A stretch of 28,592 bases of DNA from Propionibacteriaceae bacterium (GCA_905372155.1 CAJPNZ010000030.1:1-28592); one strand, 5' to 3'. Positions 16,719-23,439 are shown, counted from the stretch's first letter. Numbers and translations are program-made. The notes: generated by a model not told the origin, from the sequence alone.

Positions 16719-17156
16719 TTGAGTATTTCCAGGCTCCTGAACAGTGGCGCGTTCCGCTATGTGATGGCTGGGGGTGTGGCCTTTGCGTTCAATGTTCTTC
16801 TCCTGAACATCTTTCGCGAGGTTTTCAGGCTTCCCACGAGCCTCTCCGCGCTGCTGGCCTTCTGGGTGTCCTTCTTCTTCACCTATTCCCTGCAGCGCCT
16901 GTTCGCCTTCCGTTCCGAGGCATCGGTGCGCGCGTCCTTGTTCCGCTACTCGGCCCTCGTGACATTCAATTCCATCGTCGTGGCGTTCGTCGTGACCGTC
17001 TACCACGACCTCCTCGGCCTGGGGTTGGGGTCCTCCCAGTTTGTCGCCACCGCCATCACCACCGTGTGGAATTATTTCGCCTACAAGTACTGGGTGTATG
17101 CGAAGCGCTCATCCGCGACGGGGACGCCGGCTCCGGTGGAGGCGGCGGGTGAGTGA
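16719..17156 (+). CDS. GtrA-like membrane protein
   Basis: 145 residues with four predicted membrane helices and the GtrA-family pattern FRYVMAGGVAFAFNVLLL near the N-terminus and WNYFAYKYWVYAKR at the end. GtrA proteins are thought to flip polyprenyl-phosphate sugars across the membrane and are usually paired with a GT2 enzyme that makes the lipid-linked sugar, as here. The start is TTG 16719 with GAAGGA 5 nt upstream; there is no other start that keeps the conserved N-terminus. The gene ends inside the GT2 gene (8-nt overlap), indicating coupling. Confidence 0.88.
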   Translation: MSISRLLNSGAFRYVMAGGVAFAFNVLLLNIFREVFRLPTSLSALLAFWVSFFFTYSLQRLFAFRSEASVRASLFRYSALVTFNSIVVAFVVTVYHDLLGLGLGSSQFVATAITTVWNYFAYKYWVYAKRSSATGTPAPVEAAGE

Positions 17157-17880
17157 CGTACTGGGGCTGTCCATCGTGGTGCCCGCACACAACAGCGGCT
17201 CGCGCCTGCGGGAGACGCTGCAGCAGCTGACGCGGGAACTGGGTCGCGATGACGTCGAGGTCATCATCGTGGAGAATGGGTCCTCCGACAACACCTGGGA
17301 GATCGCCGAGGATCTCGCCCTGGGTTCCTGGGGGTTCCCCGTCCGGGCGGTTCGATCCGAGGCGGGGCTCGGCGCCGCCTATCTCAAGGGGGCCTCGGGG
17401 GCGAGAGGCGACGTGGTTCTTCTCACCGCCGACGACCTTCCCTTCGGCGTCACGGACATCCGTTCCTGGGAGTCGATCGGCGACCCGTCCGCCCTGGTGA
17501 TCGGTTCGAAGGCCCACCCGGGCAGCACGGTTCCCCGATCGGTCCCACGAATCGTCATGTCGTGGGGATACCGCCTCCTGCGTCGGGCGATCCTTGGCAT
17601 GACCGTGGCGGACTGTCAGGGAACCCTTTTCGTGGACAGGGAATGGTTGCGGCGGAGCATTCCGTCTCTCCGGGAACACGGCTATCTGACGAGCACGGAG
17701 ATCGTGTACCTGGCGCAGCTCGACCGGAAACGTATCATCGAGGTTCCCGTCGTTCTCCACACCGGTCACGCGCGCGGCAGAACCCGGATCAGAACATCGG
17801 ATGTCTGGGACATGGCATTCGGACTTCTCCGGCTTCGTCGACGCCGCCGGGAATTTCTTGCCATGTCGGAGGAACCATGA
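17149..17880 (+). CDS. GT2 family glycosyltransferase (polyprenyl-phosphate sugar synthase-like)
   Basis: 243 residues. The GT-A fold N-terminus reads LSIVVPAHNS; the nucleotide-binding region has ENGSSDNT (42-49) and the metal site LLTADDLP with Asp95-Asp96. ADCQGTLF and a C-terminal basic stretch (RLRRRRREF) resemble dolichyl-phosphate mannose/glucose synthase relatives lacking membrane helices. It probably transfers a hexose from a nucleotide sugar to polyprenyl phosphate for flipping by the adjacent GtrA protein and use by the GT-C-like protein. GTG 17149 has GGAGG about 7 nt upstream; conserved sequence starts six residues later. Donor sugar unknown. Confidence 0.86.
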   Translation: MSDVLGLSIVVPAHNSGSRLRETLQQLTRELGRDDVEVIIVENGSSDNTWEIAEDLALGSWGFPVRAVRSEAGLGAAYLKGASGARGDVVLLTADDLPFGVTDIRSWESIGDPSALVIGSKAHPGSTVPRSVPRIVMSWGYRLLRRAILGMTVADCQGTLFVDREWLRRSIPSLREHGYLTSTEIVYLAQLDRKRIIEVPVVLHTGHARGRTRIRTSDVWDMAFGLLRLRRRRREFLAMSEEP

Positions 17881-17905
17881 ATAGGGCCGGGGTTTTACGC
17901 GCCGG

Positions 17906-17926
17906 CCCGGGACGTTGAATCCCGGG
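17906..17926 (+). terminator. Hairpin after the GT2 gene
   Basis: CCCGGGA (17906-17912) pairs with TCCCGGG (17920-17926) across a 7-nt loop, 25 bp after the GT2 stop. No T tract follows; possible weak terminator. Confidence 0.35.
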
Positions 17927-17955
17927 GAACCATTGTCGATGTGTGGAGCGAAAAA

Positions 17956-17989
17956 GGAAGTGCCCCACCCGTGTGGGTGGGGCACTTCC
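17956..17989 (-). terminator. Strong intrinsic terminator of the HU gene
   Basis: Perfect 15-bp inverted repeat with a 4-nt loop (arms 17956-17970 and 17975-17989, core GTGCCCCACCC). On the minus strand it is followed at once by five T residues (17955-17951). It lies 21 bp beyond the HU stop. Without T residues on the plus side it is mainly a minus-strand terminator. Confidence 0.9.
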
Positions 17990-18010
17990 TGCAGCTCGTG
18001 CGAAGAAAAC

Positions 18011-18280
18011 TCAGAGAGCGTTCTTCAGGGCGCTGGCCGGGGTGAACTTCGCGACGCGGCGGGCCGGAATGGTCATGGCCTCGCCGGTGGAGGGGTTGCG
18101 CCCCTCGCGCTCGGCGCGCTGCGTGGTGGAAGCGGTGAATACACCGGGAAGCTGGATCTTCTTGTCGGCGACGAGCGCCTCGGTGATAACGGCACCGAAG
18201 GCGTCGAGCGCGGCCTCGGCCTGTGCGTTGGTGAGCCCGGCCTTGGCCGCTATGGCCTGGATCAGTTCACGCTTGGTCAT
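18011..18280 (-). CDS. hup: HU-family nucleoid DNA-binding protein
   Basis: 89-residue HU/IHF-fold protein: two N-terminal helices (MTKRELIQAIAAKAGL onward), the beta-arm region with the conserved GRNPSTGE and IPA motif that intercalates DNA with Pro, and a C-terminal helix. It lacks the long Lys/Ala/Pro tail of mycobacterial HupB, so it is the short form. ATG 18280 has AAGGAGA 5 nt upstream, the clearest Shine-Dalgarno in the window, consistent with high expression. It has its own promoter and a strong terminator, so it is a single-gene unit between the glycan locus and the UDP-sugar dehydrogenase. Confidence 0.95.
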   Translation of the reverse strand: MTKRELIQAIAAKAGLTNAQAEAALDAFGAVITEALVADKKIQLPGVFTASTTQRAEREGRNPSTGEAMTIPARRVAKFTPASALKNAL

Positions 18281-18312
18281 TGTGTCTCCTTAAAGCATTT
18301 GAGTACGCAAAC

Positions 18313-18342
18313 ATACTTTGACCGATGTTGGGGGGATGTCAA
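18313..18342 (-). promoter_or_regulatory. HU promoter
   Basis: On the minus strand a perfect -35 TTGACA (18342-18337), an 18-nt spacer and AAGTAT (18318-18313) precede the HU start by about 33 nt. The -35 is consensus; the -10 is weaker. Confidence 0.6.
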
Positions 18343-18403
18343 GCCAAGACGCACCGAAACCTTCAGATATGGCCGTTCGGACGGCAGGAAACCCCCAGAT
18401 TGG

Positions 18404-19744
18404 TTACCAGATCGAGACTCCTCGGCCCATTCCGTAATATCTCCAACCGGATTCCTGCCACAGTTTGGGGTCGAGCACATTCCGGCCGTCGATGATGGCG
18501 GGCGAGGCGACGATTCCTCTCAGCTCCACCGGGTCCAGACAGAGGAATTCCTTCCACGGGGTGAGCAGCAGCACCGCATCAACCCCTGTCAGGGCCTCCT
18601 CGACGGTGTCGCAGACCCGCATCTCGGGTTGGCGTCGGCGCAGCTCGGGTCCGGCCGCCGGGTCCACGACCCGCACGTCCGCGCCGCGCGCCCACAGCCG
18701 GGAGGTGATGTCGAGGGCGGGGGAGTCGCGCAGGTCGTCGGTGTCGGGTTTGAAGGTGATCCCGAGCACCGCCACCTTCCGGCCCGCCAGCCGCCCCGCG
18801 ACCGCCTTCTCGGTGAGCGTGACGGCGTGGTCGCGGCGGCGCAGGTTGATGGCGTCCACCTCGCGCAGGAAGGTGAGGGCCTGATCGATGCCGAGTTCCC
18901 CGGCGCGCGCCATGAAGGCCCGCAGGTCCTTCGGCAGGCAGCCGCCACCGAAACCGATGCCCGCCTGGAGGAACTTGCCCCCGATCCGGTCGTCGTGGCC
19001 GATGGCCTCCGCCAGCCGGGTGACGTCGCCGCCGGTCGCGTCGCACAGCTCCGCCATGGCGTTGATGAAGGAGATCTTCGTCGCGAGGAAGGCGTTGGCC
19101 GCCACCTTCACCAGCTCGGCGGTGGGAAGGTTCGCCACCACCAGGGGGGTGTCCTCGGCCAGCATCGGCGCGTAGCAGGCGTCGAGGATCGCCCTGGCGC
19201 GGTCCCCCGCCGCGCGGTCCTCGGGCAGCCCGTAGACGATGCGGTCGGGGTGGAGGGTGTCGGCGACGGCGTGGCCCTCGCGCAGGAACTCGGGGTTCCA
19301 CGCCAGAAGGAAATTCTTGCCGCTGGCCTCCAGCCGGTCGGCGAGCCGCTGTGCGGTGCCGACCGGAACCGTCGACTTGCCCGCCACCAGCACTGGGCCA
19401 CCGGGCCTAGGGGTGAGGTGTTCGACGATGGTGTCGACGGCTGCGTCTACCTGGCTGAGGTCCGCGCCCAGCCTTCCCGGCAGCTGCGGGGTGCCGACCC
19501 CGATGAAGACCAGGTCGGCGTCGGCGAGCCGTCCGGGGTCGGTGGTGAAACCCAGCCTGCCGGAGGTGACTCCTCGCGCCAGGATCTCGGGGAAACCGGG
19601 TTCGTGGAACGGCGCCTCGCCCCGCGCCAGCCGGGAAACCCTGTCCTCGTCCACGTCGAGTCCCACGACGTCGTGGCCGATCTCCGCCATGCAGGCCGCG
19701 TGCACCGCCCCCAGGTAGCCGCAACCGATCACTGCAATCCGCAT
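18404..19744 (-). CDS. ugd: UDP-glucose 6-dehydrogenase family enzyme
   Basis: 446 residues. It has the N-terminal NAD domain (MRIAVIGCGYLG), GKSTVPVGT (122-130), NPEFLREG (150-157) with the DRIVYG strand, the catalytic Cys269 in FGGGCLPKD, and the C-terminal nucleotide domain starting GRKVAVLGITFKPDTDD. These are signatures of the UDP-glucose dehydrogenase branch, which makes UDP-glucuronic acid with two NAD+; the related WbpA/WecC branch that oxidises UDP-HexNAc has different signatures (SPERV in place of NPEFL). The NPEFLREG form therefore favours UDP-glucose, though specificity is not certain. ATG 19744 starts the conserved sequence; TACCCT 7 nt upstream and no ribosome binding site suggest a leaderless mRNA. 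It is unlinked in strand to the glycan operon but close to it. Confidence 0.9.
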   Translation of the reverse strand: MRIAVIGCGYLGAVHAACMAEIGHDVVGLDVDEDRVSRLARGEAPFHEPGFPEILARGVTSGRLGFTTDPGRLADADLVFIGVGTPQLPGRLGADLSQVDAAVDTIVEHLTPRPGGPVLVAGKSTVPVGTAQRLADRLEASGKNFLLAWNPEFLREGHAVADTLHPDRIVYGLPEDRAAGDRARAILDACYAPMLAEDTPLVVANLPTAELVKVAANAFLATKISFINAMAELCDATGGDVTRLAEAIGHDDRIGGKFLQAGIGFGGGCLPKDLRAFMARAGELGIDQALTFLREVDAINLRRRDHAVTLTEKAVAGRLAGRKVAVLGITFKPDTDDLRDSPALDITSRLWARGADVRVVDPAAGPELRRRQPEMRVCDTVEEALTGVDAVLLLTPWKEFLCLDPVELRGIVASPAIIDGRNVLDPKLWQESGWRYYGMGRGVSIW

Positions 19745-19751
19745 GCGCTGA

Positions 19752-19757
19752 AGGGTA
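19752..19757 (-). promoter_or_regulatory. Candidate -10 element for leaderless ugd
   Basis: TACCCT on the minus strand ends exactly 7 nt before ATG 19744, matching the TAnnnT form and the spacing expected for a transcript that begins at the start codon. No Shine-Dalgarno is present. Confidence 0.5.
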
Positions 19758-19790
19758 GCGGGTGAGGCCCTCGCGGTTTCACCGACCACG

Positions 19791-19837
19791 AGCTGGTTGA
19801 GCCGGGGCGCGAGGAACGAGCGGCCCGTGGCGAAACC
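19791..19837 (-). repeat. Dispersed intergenic repeat, copy C
   Basis: Reads on the plus strand AGCTGGTTGAGCCGGGG at the left and GTGGCGAAACC at the right, that is, the family in reverse orientation. Confidence 0.8.
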
Positions 19838-19890
19838 ATCTGGCAGCCGAACAACAGACCTGACCACGAGTCCCTTGGCCGCACGCAAGA

Positions 19891-19941
19891 GGTTTCGACG
19901 CGACCTGCTCGCTGACGCTCGCGGGTCGGCTCAACCAGCTT
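19891..19941 (+). repeat. Dispersed intergenic repeat, copy D
   Basis: Starts GGTTTCGACGCGACC and ends CGGCTCAACCAGCTT. It faces copy E 12 bp away, so the two can pair as a long imperfect inverted repeat. Confidence 0.8.
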
Positions 19942-19953
19942 TGCCCTCTCCGA

Positions 19954-19999
19954 AGCCGGTTGAGCCGGGGCGCGAGGAACGAGCGGCCCGTGTCGAAAC
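19954..19999 (-). repeat. Dispersed intergenic repeat, copy E
   Basis: Starts AGCCGGTTGAGCCGGGG and ends CCCGTGTCGAAAC on the plus strand; nearly identical to copy C and inverted relative to copy D. Confidence 0.8.
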
Positions 20000-20048
20000 G
20001 ATGGTGAGGGCGTCCGGGGACTTGAGGTTTCGGTTCGGGAGCGACCTC

Positions 20049-20879
20049 TCAGACCATCTCGAGGGTGGCGGGGTCGGGGCCGATGCGGTTGCCTGCGTCG
20101 AGCGCGTCGATGGCCGCCCGGTCCTCCGCCGACAGTTTCATCTCGAGGGCCGCGAAGTTCGATTCGATCCGTTCGGGGGTCTTCGACTTCGGGATCACGA
20201 CGAAACCGCGGTCCAGGTGCCAGCGGATGATGACCTGCGCCGGGGTGGCGCCGAGCCGTTCGGCGATGCGGGTGATGACGGGATGCTCCAGATCGGCGGC
20301 CCGCCCCAGCGGCGACCAGCTCTCCACGGTGATCCGCAGGTCCGAGCAATGGTTGATCAGGTCGTCGGGCTGGAAGGTGGGGTGCAGTTCGATCTGGTTC
20401 ACGACCGGGGTGATGCCGGTCTCGTCGACGATGGTGTCGAGATGCTCGGGCAGGAAGTTGCACACCCCGATGGAACGAACCAGACCCTCGGAACGGAAGT
20501 CGATGAGCTGTTCCCAGGTCTCCACGTAGGTGCCGCGCGCGGGGCAGGGCCAGTGGATCAGGTACAGGTCCACGTGGTCGAGGCCGAGTTTCTCGAGGCT
20601 TTGTTCCAGACCGGGACGGGCCAGGTCGCGGCCCTGGTCCTTGTTCCACAGCTTCGTGGTGACGAAGATCTCGTCGCGCGGCAGAGAGGACGCGGCGATC
20701 GCGCGTCCAACACCCACCTCGTTGCGGTAGATGGCGGCGGTATCGACGTGCCGATACCCGGTCTCCAGGGCGTGGCTGACGGCGGCGGTGGCTTCGTCGT
20801 CGGTCATCTGCCAGACGCCCAGGCCGAGCTGGGGGATGGACTGGCCGTCGTTCAGTGTGATGGGCGGAGCGCTTGTCAT
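20049..20879 (-). CDS. Aldo/keto reductase (2,5-diketo-D-gluconate reductase-like, AKR5)
   Basis: 276-residue TIM-barrel NADPH oxidoreductase. The catalytic tetrad is visible as Asp46 and Tyr51 (DTAAIYRNE), Lys76 (TTKLWN) and His109 (LIHWP). The cofactor-binding end has VIPKSKTPERIESN, the NADPH-selecting pattern. Length and motifs match AKR5C enzymes, broad-specificity reductases of aldehydes and ketoses; the natural substrate cannot be predicted. It is divergent from argS with a 69-bp gap. ATG 20879 has no ribosome binding site but a -10-like TTCAAT 7 nt upstream. The 3' side runs into the dispersed repeats. Confidence 0.92.
   Translation of the reverse strand: MTSAPPITLNDGQSIPQLGLGVWQMTDDEATAAVSHALETGYRHVDTAAIYRNEVGVGRAIAASSLPRDEIFVTTKLWNKDQGRDLARPGLEQSLEKLGLDHVDLYLIHWPCPARGTYVETWEQLIDFRSEGLVRSIGVCNFLPEHLDTIVDETGITPVVNQIELHPTFQPDDLINHCSDLRITVESWSPLGRAADLEHPVITRIAERLGATPAQVIIRWHLDRGFVVIPKSKTPERIESNFAALEMKLSAEDRAAIDALDAGNRIGPDPATLEMV
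20087..20092. other. Codon run encoding the NRIG tail of the reductase (no separate element)
   Basis: This stretch lies within the reductase coding region near its C-terminus. It is listed only to record that I saw no regulatory element at the 3' end of the gene before the repeats begin. Confidence 0.1.
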
Positions 20880-20886
20880 GAACCCA

Positions 20887-20892
20887 ATTGAA
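20887..20892 (-). promoter_or_regulatory. Candidate -10 element for the aldo/keto reductase gene
   Basis: TTCAAT on the minus strand ends 7 nt before ATG 20879. Position 2 is T, not A, so the match is weaker than before ugd. Confidence 0.3.
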
Positions 20893-20935
20893 CACCCTGG
20901 CCGAAGGGGGCATCACCAACCTCGGCGAAGGGTGA

Positions 20936-20941
20936 GAGAAT
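20936..20941 (+). promoter_or_regulatory. Candidate -10 element for leaderless argS
   Basis: GAGAAT ends exactly 7 nt before ATG 20949. There is no Shine-Dalgarno at proper distance; the C-rich stretch ATCCCCC lies between. Confidence 0.4.
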
Positions 20942-20948
20942 ATCCCCC

Positions 20949-22583
20949 ATGCAATCGCTGCCTGCCCTGCTCGATGCCCGTCTGCGCGCCGTCACGGGGG
21001 TGGATCCGGAGATGCGGCCGGCCACGAAACCCCAGTTCGGGCACTTCCAGTCCAACGTGGCGCTGCGCCTCGCCAAGGAGCAGAAACGACCCCCCCGGGA
21101 GGTCGCGGCGGACATCGCAGCCCAGCTCGACGTCTCCGACCTGTGCGAACCCCTGGAGATCGCCGGGCCGGGGTTCATCAACTTCCGGATCCGCGCCGAC
21201 GTGCTGGCCCAGGCAGCCACCGCGGTGCTGGAGGACCCCCACCACGGACTGAGCCGCACATCGCACCCGCAGCGGGTCGTCATCGACTACTCGGCGCCCA
21301 ACGTCGCCAAACAGATGCACGTCGGGCACCTGCGCACCACCATCATCGGCGACTGTTTCAACCGCGTCCTCACCGCCCTGGGGCACGAGGTGATCCCGCA
21401 GAACCACATCGGCGACTGGGGCACCCAGTTCGGGATGCTGGTCGAACACATCCTCGAGGCAGGAATCGACGTCACCGCCCTCGACCTCGCCGGCGCGGAA
21501 CAGCTCTACAAGGACTCCAAGAAACACTTCGACGACGACCCCGGTTTCGCCACCCGCGCCCGCGCGCGCGTCGTGAAGCTGCAGGGCGGCGACCAGGAGA
21601 CCCTGGCGATCTGGCGGCAGCTGATCGCGGTGTCCCTGGCCGGTTTCAACGCCGCCTATCAACGCCTCGGGGTGCTGCTGACCGATGCGGACCTGGCGGG
21701 CGAGTCGACCTACAACGACGCCCTTCCGGAGGTGGCCGCCGACCTGGCCGAGCGCGGCATCGCCGTCGTCGACGACGGGGCGCTGGTGCTGTGGGTCGAG
21801 GGTTTCGACGCGCCGCTGATCATCCGCAAATCGGACGGCGGCTACGGCTACGACACCACCGACATGGCAGCCATCCGGCACCGGGTGCGCGAGCTGAAGG
21901 CCGACCGGATCATCTACGTCACCGACGTGCGCCAGTCGCAGCACTTCCAGGAACTCTTCGAGGCCGCCCGGAAGGCCGGCTACCTGCCCGAGGACGTCGA
22001 GGCGCAGCACGTCGGCTACGGCATGGTGCTCGGCCCCGATTCGCGCCCGTTCAAGACCCGCGACGGCGGGACGGTGTCGCTGACGAGCCTGCTCGACCTG
22101 GCGGAGCAGGAGGCAACGCCCGAGATCGCACTGGCGGCCATCAAGTACGCCGACCTGTCGGGCGCGATCCACAAGGACTACGTCTTCGACGCCGAACGGA
22201 TGGTGCAGACCACCGGCGACACCGGGCCGTACCTGCAGTACGCGCACGCCAGGATCTGCCAGATCCTGCGCAGGGCCGAGGCCGAGAACATCGGCTGGGG
22301 CGCGGTCGCGGTGCTGGAGGACCCCGCCGAACAGACCCTCGCCCTGGTGCTGAGCCGTTTCGGTGAGGTCGTCGACGAGGTGGCCCGTGCCCTCACCCCC
22401 CACAAACTGTGCGGGTACCTCTACGAACTGGCCGGGGCCTTCTCGGCCTTCTACGAGGCCTGCCCGGTGCTGCGTTCCGAGGGGGAGGTGCGCTCCTCGC
22501 GCCTGGCGCTCGCGGCAGCCACCCGCGAGGTACTGGCCCAGGGCCTCCACCTCCTCGGAATCGAGGCCCCCGACCGCATGTGA
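20949..22583 (+). CDS. argS: Arginyl-tRNA synthetase
   Basis: 544-residue class I aminoacyl-tRNA synthetase that charges tRNA-Arg. Domains in order: N-terminal additional domain (about 1-105) for D-loop recognition with GHFQSNVAL; the catalytic Rossmann fold with DYSAPNVAK and the HIGH equivalent HVGH (124-127); the arginine/ATP pocket around HIGDWGTQFG; YDTTDMAAI; the loop GPDSRPFKTRDGG that stands in for KMSKS; and a C-terminal helical anticodon-binding domain ending with the family-typical GIEAPDRM. The length is standard. ATG 20949 is preceded by a probable -10 element and no Shine-Dalgarno. In many actinobacteria argS is followed by lysA, hom and thrC; here it is followed by repeats. Confidence 0.96.
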   Translation: MQSLPALLDARLRAVTGVDPEMRPATKPQFGHFQSNVALRLAKEQKRPPREVAADIAAQLDVSDLCEPLEIAGPGFINFRIRADVLAQAATAVLEDPHHGLSRTSHPQRVVIDYSAPNVAKQMHVGHLRTTIIGDCFNRVLTALGHEVIPQNHIGDWGTQFGMLVEHILEAGIDVTALDLAGAEQLYKDSKKHFDDDPGFATRARARVVKLQGGDQETLAIWRQLIAVSLAGFNAAYQRLGVLLTDADLAGESTYNDALPEVAADLAERGIAVVDDGALVLWVEGFDAPLIIRKSDGGYGYDTTDMAAIRHRVRELKADRIIYVTDVRQSQHFQELFEAARKAGYLPEDVEAQHVGYGMVLGPDSRPFKTRDGGTVSLTSLLDLAEQEATPEIALAAIKYADLSGAIHKDYVFDAERMVQTTGDTGPYLQYAHARICQILRRAEAENIGWGAVAVLEDPAEQTLALVLSRFGEVVDEVARALTPHKLCGYLYELAGAFSAFYEACPVLRSEGEVRSSRLALAAATREVLAQGLHLLGIEAPDRM

Positions 22584-22619
22584 GGTCCCACCCCAAAGCC
22601 GGTTGACCTCCAATCCCGA

Positions 22620-22666
22620 AGCTGGTTGAGCCGGGCGGCGACGAAGGAGCGGCCCGTGTCGAAACC
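22620..22666 (-). repeat. Dispersed intergenic repeat, copy F
   Basis: Plus strand begins AGCTGGTTGAGCCGGG and ends CCCGTGTCGAAACC, 36 bp after argS. A truncated copy of the left end (AAAGCCGGTTGACC) lies just before it at about 22596. Confidence 0.8.
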
Positions 22667-22879
22667 ATCCGGTGGTTGAGGAACATACCCGACCACAACA
22701 CCCCGACCCCCTTCACCTCACCCTGCCCTTCCCGTGCACGAATCGCGGAGGCTCGACGGCTCGACGTGGCGGGCTCAGAGGGTGTGCGCAACAACAGCTT
22801 CTGGAGGTGTGTTGTGCGGTTGGATGAGCAGCGTCGTGGGTTGATGTTGGTGTTCTTGGGGCAGGGCCGGTCGTGTCGA

Positions 22880-22928
22880 AGCTGGTTGAGCCGGCCTGCT
22901 CGCTCTGCGAGCGGGTCGTGTCGAAACC
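22880..22928 (-). repeat. Dispersed intergenic repeat, copy G
   Basis: Plus strand begins AGCTGGTTGAGCCGG and ends GGTCGTGTCGAAACC. The centre CTCGCTCTGCGAGCG is itself a small palindrome. Confidence 0.78.
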
Positions 22929-22983
22929 ATGGCGAGGGTGGTCGGGGTCTTGCGGTCGGTCCTGGTCGCCGGATGCCAGTGGT

Positions 22984-23032
22984 GGTTTCGACTCAGCCGT
23001 TCGCTGGCGCTCACGTGCTGGCTCAACCAGCT
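22984..23032 (+). repeat. Dispersed intergenic repeat, copy H (seed of the tandem array)
   Basis: Begins GGTTTCGACTCAGCC and ends TGGCTCAACCAGCTT. Its right half is the first unit of the 36-bp tandem array. Confidence 0.78.
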
Positions 23033-23185
23033 TCAAGGAGGGGCGCTCACGTGCTGGCTCAACCGGTTTTGGGGAGTGGCGCTCACGTGCTGGCTCAACC
23101 AGCTTCAAGGAGGGGCGCTCACGTGTTGGTTCAACCGGTTTTGGGGAGGGGCGCTCACGTGTTGGCTCAACCGGTTTTGGGGAGG
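23006..23185 (+). repeat. 36-bp tandem repeat array, five units
   Basis: Units start at 23006, 23042, 23078, 23114 and 23150, exactly 36 bp apart, each beginning GGCGCTCACGTG followed by a form of YTGGYTCAACC. Unit ends alternate between AGCTTCAAGGAGG (units 1 and 3) and GGTTTTGGGGAG (units 2, 4 and 5), so there is a 72-bp higher-order period. A degenerate sixth unit follows. Because 36 is divisible by 3, frames stay open through it on both strands. Confidence 0.9.
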
Positions 23186-23363
23186 GGGCTCGCGGCCCGG
23201 CTCCACCGGCTTGTGGTGTGAAATCTCGTGGGCTTCTCGCCTGTTTCCCTCCGACCGCTGGTCGTGATGGATCGGCCTCTCGGCCCGGTTCTGAGGGGCG
23301 ACTCCTACCGTGGTCCCATCCGGGGCGGGGCCGTCGGACCCGCGGACGTTCCCGATGAGCCGC

Positions 23364-23387
23364 TGAACCCCGATTTTTCGGGGTTCA
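23364..23387. terminator. Hairpin in the ABC-transporter leader region
   Basis: TGAACCCCGA (23364-23373) and TCGGGGTTCA (23378-23387) form a perfect 10-bp stem with a TTTT loop. No T tract follows on either strand. It may end read-through from the repeat region. Confidence 0.5.
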
Positions 23388-23439
23388 CCGAGCCAAGACC
23401 TGGGTTGTAGAAGACAATTCGGGAGGTCTTTTCGTTCCC

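Larger units (their letters stand above)
19745..20048. other. Repeat-filled gap between ugd and the aldo/keto reductase gene
   Basis: 304 bp without a gene. It contains three copies of the dispersed repeat (19791-19837 minus, 19891-19941 plus, 19954-19999 minus) and, at its left end, the -10 element of ugd. Nothing else is seen. Confidence 0.8.

Noticed and set aside
20087..20092. Any regulatory element at the 3' end of the aldo/keto reductase gene
   Set aside because: The bases are ordinary codons of the reductase C-terminus; the low-confidence entry at this position should be disregarded.
20949..22583. argS as defective because KMSKS is absent
   Set aside because: Many arginyl-tRNA synthetases naturally lack canonical KMSKS; the loop GPDSRPFKTRDGG occupies the position and all other motifs are intact.
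23006..23185. CRISPR array
   Set aside because: The units are contiguous 36-bp copies with only two alternating tails; there are no unique spacers and no cas genes.
22676..23221. 181-codon plus-strand ORF (and a minus-strand counterpart) across the tandem array
   Set aside because: Both frames remain open because the array period is divisible by 3; residues are repeat-derived, there is no convincing ribosome binding site, and no protein family is visible.
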